Shown here piece after piece: positions 6,891 through 9,000 of a stretch of DNA of 9,000 bases. The DNA comes from Pseudomonadota bacterium (lineage in GTDB: Bacteria > Desulfobacterota > Syntrophia > Syntrophales > UBA5619). The notes below the pieces were generated by a model. That model saw nothing but the letters and a program-made list of their open reading frames with translations, made no database searches and had not been told where the DNA came from. Position 1 is the stretch's first letter, and every line of letters starts with the position of its first letter. The DNA is taken from the NCBI GenBank assembly GCA_018896355.1, contig JAHIMW010000059.1, positions 1 to 9,000 on the forward strand, written 5' to 3'. The position numbers were made by a program, and so were the translations under genes.

Positions 6891-7283
6891 TTATGGCTGT
6901 AGGGTCTGATCCACCCGGATAAGATCCTCCATGTCGCAGCAGAGAGCCTTTGAGAGCCTAAGCAGTAGGTCCACGCTGGGGGTGCGCTTATCGTTTTCGA
7001 TCTGGGACAGGGCCGGAATGGATACGCCGCACGCCTTGGCCAGCTTTGCCAGGGTAAGCTTTCTATATTCACGCCATACCTTAAGGGGGTTTTCCTCTGA
7101 CGACAGGCGCTTGACGAATTCATGAGGGTAGGTTTCTTCACCGGCGGCAATGGCGGCAGAGATCGTACGGGCATCACGAATATCTTCCAGCTCTTCCAGG
7201 CGGTCGATGATCGTTTCCCATTCACGAAACGGGACGATTGCATATTCCGGTGCGCCGTTATGTTCGATGATCTGGATGTTCAT
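6891..7283 (-). CDS. Antitoxin-type regulator: Phd/YefM-like N terminus fused to an XRE helix-turn-helix
   Basis: A 130-residue DNA-binding protein. Residues 1-40 resemble Phd/YefM/PrlF-like antitoxin N termini (EYAIVPFREWETIIDRLEEL, 13-32). Residues 66-122 form an XRE/Cro-type helix-turn-helix, with LAKLAKACGVSIPALSQIEN (78-97) as the helix-turn-helix and RTPSVDLLLRLSKAL after it. Such proteins usually follow a RelE/HigB-type toxin gene and repress their own operon. I see no toxin ORF in the 124 bp upstream, so this one appears orphaned, unless the upstream nucleotidyltransferase module is its partner. The frame extends upstream to an ATG at 7319. The ATG at 7283 is preferred because GAGGAG lies 10 nt upstream and the protein then starts with the conserved strand. 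Its stop codon is 130 bp upstream of clpS, outside the clp promoter. Confidence 0.82.
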   Translation of the reverse strand: MNIQIIEHNGAPEYAIVPFREWETIIDRLEELEDIRDARTISAAIAAGEETYPHEFVKRLSSEENPLKVWREYRKLTLAKLAKACGVSIPALSQIENDKRTPSVDLLLRLSKALCCDMEDLIRVDQTLQP

Positions 7284-7394
7284 TTGTAAGCGTCTCCTCT
7301 CGATCCGAGCCCCATGCAAACGATTCAGCGAAGCGGACGATTCAATAGAAGCCTCGTCTGCCTATTTCGTCGAATGGAATGCTTTGCCGCCCTT

Positions 7395-7437
7395 TTTCCA
7401 CTACGGATTACGATAATCCGATGCGATGTAGTGGAAA
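7395..7437. repeat. Inverted-repeat site A at the 3' end of the nucleotidyltransferase gene
   Basis: Arms TTTCCACTAC (7395-7404) and GTAGTGGAAA (7428-7437) are exact reverse complements separated by 23 bp. A second perfect inverted repeat, GGATTA-CGA-TAATCC, is nested at 7405-7419 and contains the nucleotidyltransferase stop codon. The same arms at the same spacing recur at 8416-8458. On neither strand does a T-tract follow, so this is not a standard terminator. Confidence 0.88.
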
Positions 7438-8094
7438 CCCGATGGCATCACAGGATGCTGCTATATGGCGTCGGGTCTCTTTGCCGAACCGCTGCGCCTG
7501 CGCTGCCTGCCGCAGTCGCTCGTCATTGATGACCTGCATGATGGCGGTGCACTGTTCAAGGTCCTTATCGCGCTTTGCATCGGACGGCCGCTTCCGGGCG
7601 ATGATGAGCTTATGGAGAAAGTAAGCCTCGGGGATAGGGAACCGGATGGTAAAACCATCCAGTTCGGCAACATCGGAAAAGTCCATCAGGATGTTAATGA
7701 AGGGAAGCGGTATGGCGGTGACGTTCCATTCGGGCACGGATAAAAAGCCCGTATTGCGACCACCGGAACGCTGCCCGATGAACTCCACCTCGTAACCGCC
7801 GCCGGTGAATTTTTGCACCCCTTCGGCGGCCATGTAGTCCGTAAATCCGAGACCGGTAATGAGCTGCTTTAGGTCGGCCCGAAGTTGGCTTCGCGTGTGG
7901 GCGATATGGACTGCAAAATCAATATCCATGGTACGCAGGGCGTACCGGGCGCCATACAGTTCCTGGTAGATCAGCATGACCCAACTGCCGATCATGACTG
8001 AACGGTCGAAAAATCCTGCACGGCTTATCGTGCGAAGGAGCCCATGGATACTGGACGGAAAGAGGTTATCAGGCAGCAGATTCGTGACGGCCAC
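7408..8094 (-). CDS. Nucleotidyltransferase-fold protein (GSU2403-like family, NTP_transf_8 type)
   Basis: A 228-residue cytoplasmic protein with the polymerase-beta-like nucleotidyltransferase signature: GSW (36-38) in the first helix region, then RTMDIDFAV (54-62) with D57 and D59 as the paired metal Asp residues, and E104 in YEVEF as the likely third carboxylate. GFLSVPEWN, FPIPEAYFLHKLI (152-164) and the basic RKRPSDAKRDKDLEQ (167-181) resemble the helical half of this family. All three acidic residues are present, so it is probably active, on an unknown substrate. Related folds include MenT/AbiEii toxins that modify tRNA, but a toxin role here is inference. The start is GTG at 8094. The first available in-frame stop is only eight codons upstream and no in-frame ATG is available, so the gene begins inside the preceding small gene with a 26-bp overlap. 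GGGAG directly abuts the GTG, so initiation is probably coupled. Confidence 0.8.
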   Translation of the reverse strand: MAVTNLLPDNLFPSSIHGLLRTISRAGFFDRSVMIGSWVMLIYQELYGARYALRTMDIDFAVHIAHTRSQLRADLKQLITGLGFTDYMAAEGVQKFTGGGYEVEFIGQRSGGRNTGFLSVPEWNVTAIPLPFINILMDFSDVAELDGFTIRFPIPEAYFLHKLIIARKRPSDAKRDKDLEQCTAIMQVINDERLRQAAQAQRFGKETRRHIAASCDAIGFPLHRIGLS

Positions 8095-8431
8095 CTCCCG
8101 GATTCGGTTTGTTCAACAGCTTTTCCAGATAGGCCATGCGTTTCTTGTATGCCCGGATCTCCATCCGACATTTTTCGCGCTCTTCTATCAGTTTCTGAAG
8201 TTCCGGCAGTTCCTTTTCAGATATGTGCCGGTTGATGACCTTCTTCCCGTCTCGCCGGACAAGGTAATGGTAAACGTATTCTTTCCCCTTAATCTGTTTC
8301 CTGCGGACATTGAGGGCGCCCCTGGGGTAATTCTCCGCCTTGGCGAGAAGGGCCTCGATGACCTCCCGGCAGCGCCCGTATTCGTCTTCCAGCATCCCGT
8401 GGACAACGATATCATTTTCCACTACTTTCAT
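8069..8431 (-). CDS. Small basic/coiled-coil protein of unknown function, coupled to the nucleotidyltransferase
   Basis: I do not recognise this 120-residue protein with certainty. Residues 1-35 are mixed helical. Residues 38-70 are basic and beta-rich (RGALNVRRKQIKGKEYVYHY and VRRDGKKVINRHI). Residues 71-107 form a highly charged helix likely to be a coiled coil (ELPELQKLIEEREKCRMEI, KRMAYLEKLL), followed by a Gly-rich tail. The central part loosely resembles small proteins annotated as DUF6788-like. No signal peptide or membrane segment. It overlaps the nucleotidyltransferase gene by 26 bp, so the two are probably made together; as the upstream, smaller, basic partner it could be an antitoxin, a chaperone or a nucleic-acid-binding subunit. 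No Shine-Dalgarno precedes the ATG at 8431. A predicted promoter would start transcription almost at the ATG, suggesting a leaderless message. An ATG at codon 13 is an alternative start. Confidence 0.72.
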   Translation of the reverse strand: MKVVENDIVVHGMLEDEYGRCREVIEALLAKAENYPRGALNVRRKQIKGKEYVYHYLVRRDGKKVINRHISEKELPELQKLIEEREKCRMEIRAYKKRMAYLEKLLNKPNPGGGRHESAA

Positions 8432-8458
8432 GGCTGATGACTATCAATGTAGTGGAAA
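8416..8458. repeat. Inverted-repeat site B over the promoter and start codon of the small coupled gene
   Basis: Arms TTTCCACTAC (8416-8425) and GTAGTGGAAA (8449-8458) are 23 bp apart, identical in arms and spacing to the site at 7395-7437, while the 23-bp cores differ. One arm lies in the promoter spacer. The other lies in codons 3-6 (Val-Val-Glu-Asn), with the start codon between them. Arm-to-arm distance (33 bp) is about three helical turns, which suits a dimeric or tetrameric repressor binding one face of the DNA. A recombination site is the main alternative. Confidence 0.88.
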
Positions 8459-8466
8459 TTTGTCAA
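8440..8466 (-). promoter_or_regulatory. Candidate promoter of the small-protein/nucleotidyltransferase pair
   Basis: On the minus strand a perfect TTGACA (8461-8466) is followed, after a short 15-bp spacer, by GATAGT (8440-8445), four of six matches to the -10 consensus. Transcription would begin within a few bases of the ATG at 8431. The overlap with inverted-repeat site B suggests repression by a protein binding that site. The short spacer and weak -10 limit confidence. Confidence 0.45.
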
Positions 8467-8469
8467 CTC

Positions 8470-8814
8470 CTATTTACGCAGTACACTGTTATTATAATTT
8501 TCAACGTTTGCTGAAAAGCCGCTCTTTGGTGGAAATCCATCCGAAAAATTCTTCATGCGGGTATATTTTCTGTGGGCTTCTCCAAAACCTCGGGCAAAAG
8601 ATGTGTCTTCCCTGGGCACGGCGATGAAGTGAACATGATTTGTCATGAGACACCAGGAGAGAATTTCTACCCCGAAACGCTCTGTCTCTTCCTTGACATT
8701 CTGCAAGTAGCAGCGCCTGTCCGCATCGCTTTGGAAAATAGCCATAGAGCGGACACCCCGCTGGGTGAGGTGGTGTGGATAACCGACAGCGATTATTCTC
8801 GATAGGCGAGCCAT
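8470..8814 (-). pseudogene. Truncated Y1 (IS200/REP-associated type) transposase
   Basis: The 114-residue frame begins like a Y1 transposase: MARLSRIIAVGYPHHLTQRG (1-20), then WCLMTNHVHFIAVP (54-67) with the HUH metal-binding pair H60 and H62, and GEAHRKYTRMKNF (78-90). Homology stops at about residue 93 (near base 8536). The usual continuation (a GW..HLWQ.RF segment and the helix with the catalytic Tyr in a Y.E.NP..A context) is absent, replaced by about 20 unrelated residues. Full-length relatives have roughly 150-230 residues. Without the tyrosine it cannot transpose. Remnants were probably cut off when the neighbouring two-gene module arrived, or by deletion. No clear Shine-Dalgarno precedes the ATG. 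Confidence 0.85.
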
Positions 8815-8894
8815 GGTTGAAAGCGTAGCCGTTTCAAGGGGGGGATGTCAATAAATAGCATTATGTTTGAATGCATAAGTAATCTTGGTTGAAA

Positions 8895-8983
8895 GGAAAC
8901 CTCCTGGTGGTACAGTAGGCTTGTTGATGCAAGCGGCTGGGTCGAGATGGTCTCGCCCAGAAACAGACCAGAAGGAGGTTTCC
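8895..8983 (+). promoter_or_regulatory. Structured leader that sequesters the ribosome binding site of the next ORF
   Basis: GGAAACCTCC (8895-8904) is the exact complement of GGAGGTTTCC (8974-8983), and TGGT (8905-8908) pairs with ACCA (8967-8970) across a 3-nt bulge. Two hairpins sit inside: GCTTG/CAAGC (8919-8923/8930-8934) and CTGGG-T-CGAGA paired with TCTCG-CCCAG (8937-8947/8951-8960). The outer stem buries the GGAGG Shine-Dalgarno and ends just before the ATG at 8984. Transposase genes often hide their start this way against read-through transcripts. IS110-type elements also carry a structured bridge RNA upstream of the gene. Which applies cannot be told here. Confidence 0.6.
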
Positions 8984-9000
8984 ATGAGAACATATTACTA
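8984..9000 (+). CDS. Start of an ORF running out of the window, possibly an insertion-sequence transposase
   Basis: ATG preceded by an excellent Shine-Dalgarno (AAGGAGG, 5 nt spacing); only Met-Arg-Thr-Tyr-Tyr is visible. Many IS110-family transposases begin with a short Met, basic, Tyr-rich strand leading to their first catalytic Asp, and the strongly folded leader fits a mobile element, but five residues cannot prove a family. It reads divergently from the Y1 transposase remnant, 169 bp away. That spacer otherwise holds only the structured leader, a G-run near 8838-8844 and a weak 5-bp hairpin (8858-8874). Confidence 0.4.

Noticed and set aside
7395..8458. CRISPR array or integron attC sites
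   Set aside because: Only two sites about 1 kb apart with genes between them; no regular repeat-spacer units, and the arms do not fit the attC core consensus GTTRRRY.
8793..8993. Minus-strand ORF of 66 codons at the right edge
   Set aside because: It runs through the structured leader and the start of the Y1 remnant, has no ribosome binding site, and its translation resembles nothing.

Overview
The window looks like chromosomal DNA of a GC-rich, Gram-negative bacterium. A clpS-clpA-aat operon points to a proteobacterial-type cell. The large class II aldolase next to a class I fructose-1,6-bisphosphatase, and the GSU2403-like nucleotidyltransferase, suggest Desulfobacterota (Geobacter/Syntrophus-like), but that assignment is an inference. 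Positions 1-6760 are compact, high-GC housekeeping DNA. From about 6840 onward the DNA is more AT-rich, looser and accessory in character.

Housekeeping part: the window opens inside metG (methionyl-tRNA synthetase, + strand; only the anticodon-binding region and C-terminal tRNA-binding OB fold are visible). It converges on a block of five minus-strand genes that read, in transcription order, clpS, clpA, aat, fbp, fba. ClpS (N-degron adaptor), ClpA (AAA+ unfoldase) and Aat (leucyl/phenylalanyl-tRNA-protein transferase) together make the N-degron pathway: Aat creates the degron, ClpS reads it, and ClpA unfolds the substrate for ClpP. aat overlaps clpA by 23 bp. A strong sigma70-type promoter (TTGACA, 17 bp, TATATT) lies upstream of clpS, with a perfect 10-bp inverted repeat over the expected transcription start. 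fbp and fba, 18 bp apart, form a gluconeogenic pair. Between aat and fbp sits a perfect 29-bp-arm palindrome that contains the aat stop codon, plus a small tandem repeat that encodes the last residues of Aat.

Accessory part: next come an orphan-looking Phd-like/XRE-HTH antitoxin-type regulator, a nucleotidyltransferase-fold protein, and a small coiled-coil protein overlapping the latter by 26 bp (all minus strand). The last two form a two-gene module. Each end of the module carries the same inverted-repeat site, with 10-bp arms (TTTCCACTAC / GTAGTGGAAA) exactly 23 bp apart but unrelated cores. One site lies over the promoter and start codon of the first gene, the other over the stop codon of the second. 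This is the best candidate here for an undescribed small system, possibly toxin-antitoxin-like and self-regulated.

The right end holds a truncated Y1 (IS200/REP-associated type) transposase and then the first codons of a plus-strand ORF. That ORF is preceded by a strongly folding leader that hides its ribosome binding site, probably the left end of an insertion sequence. The right part is therefore a site of repeated mobile-element activity.
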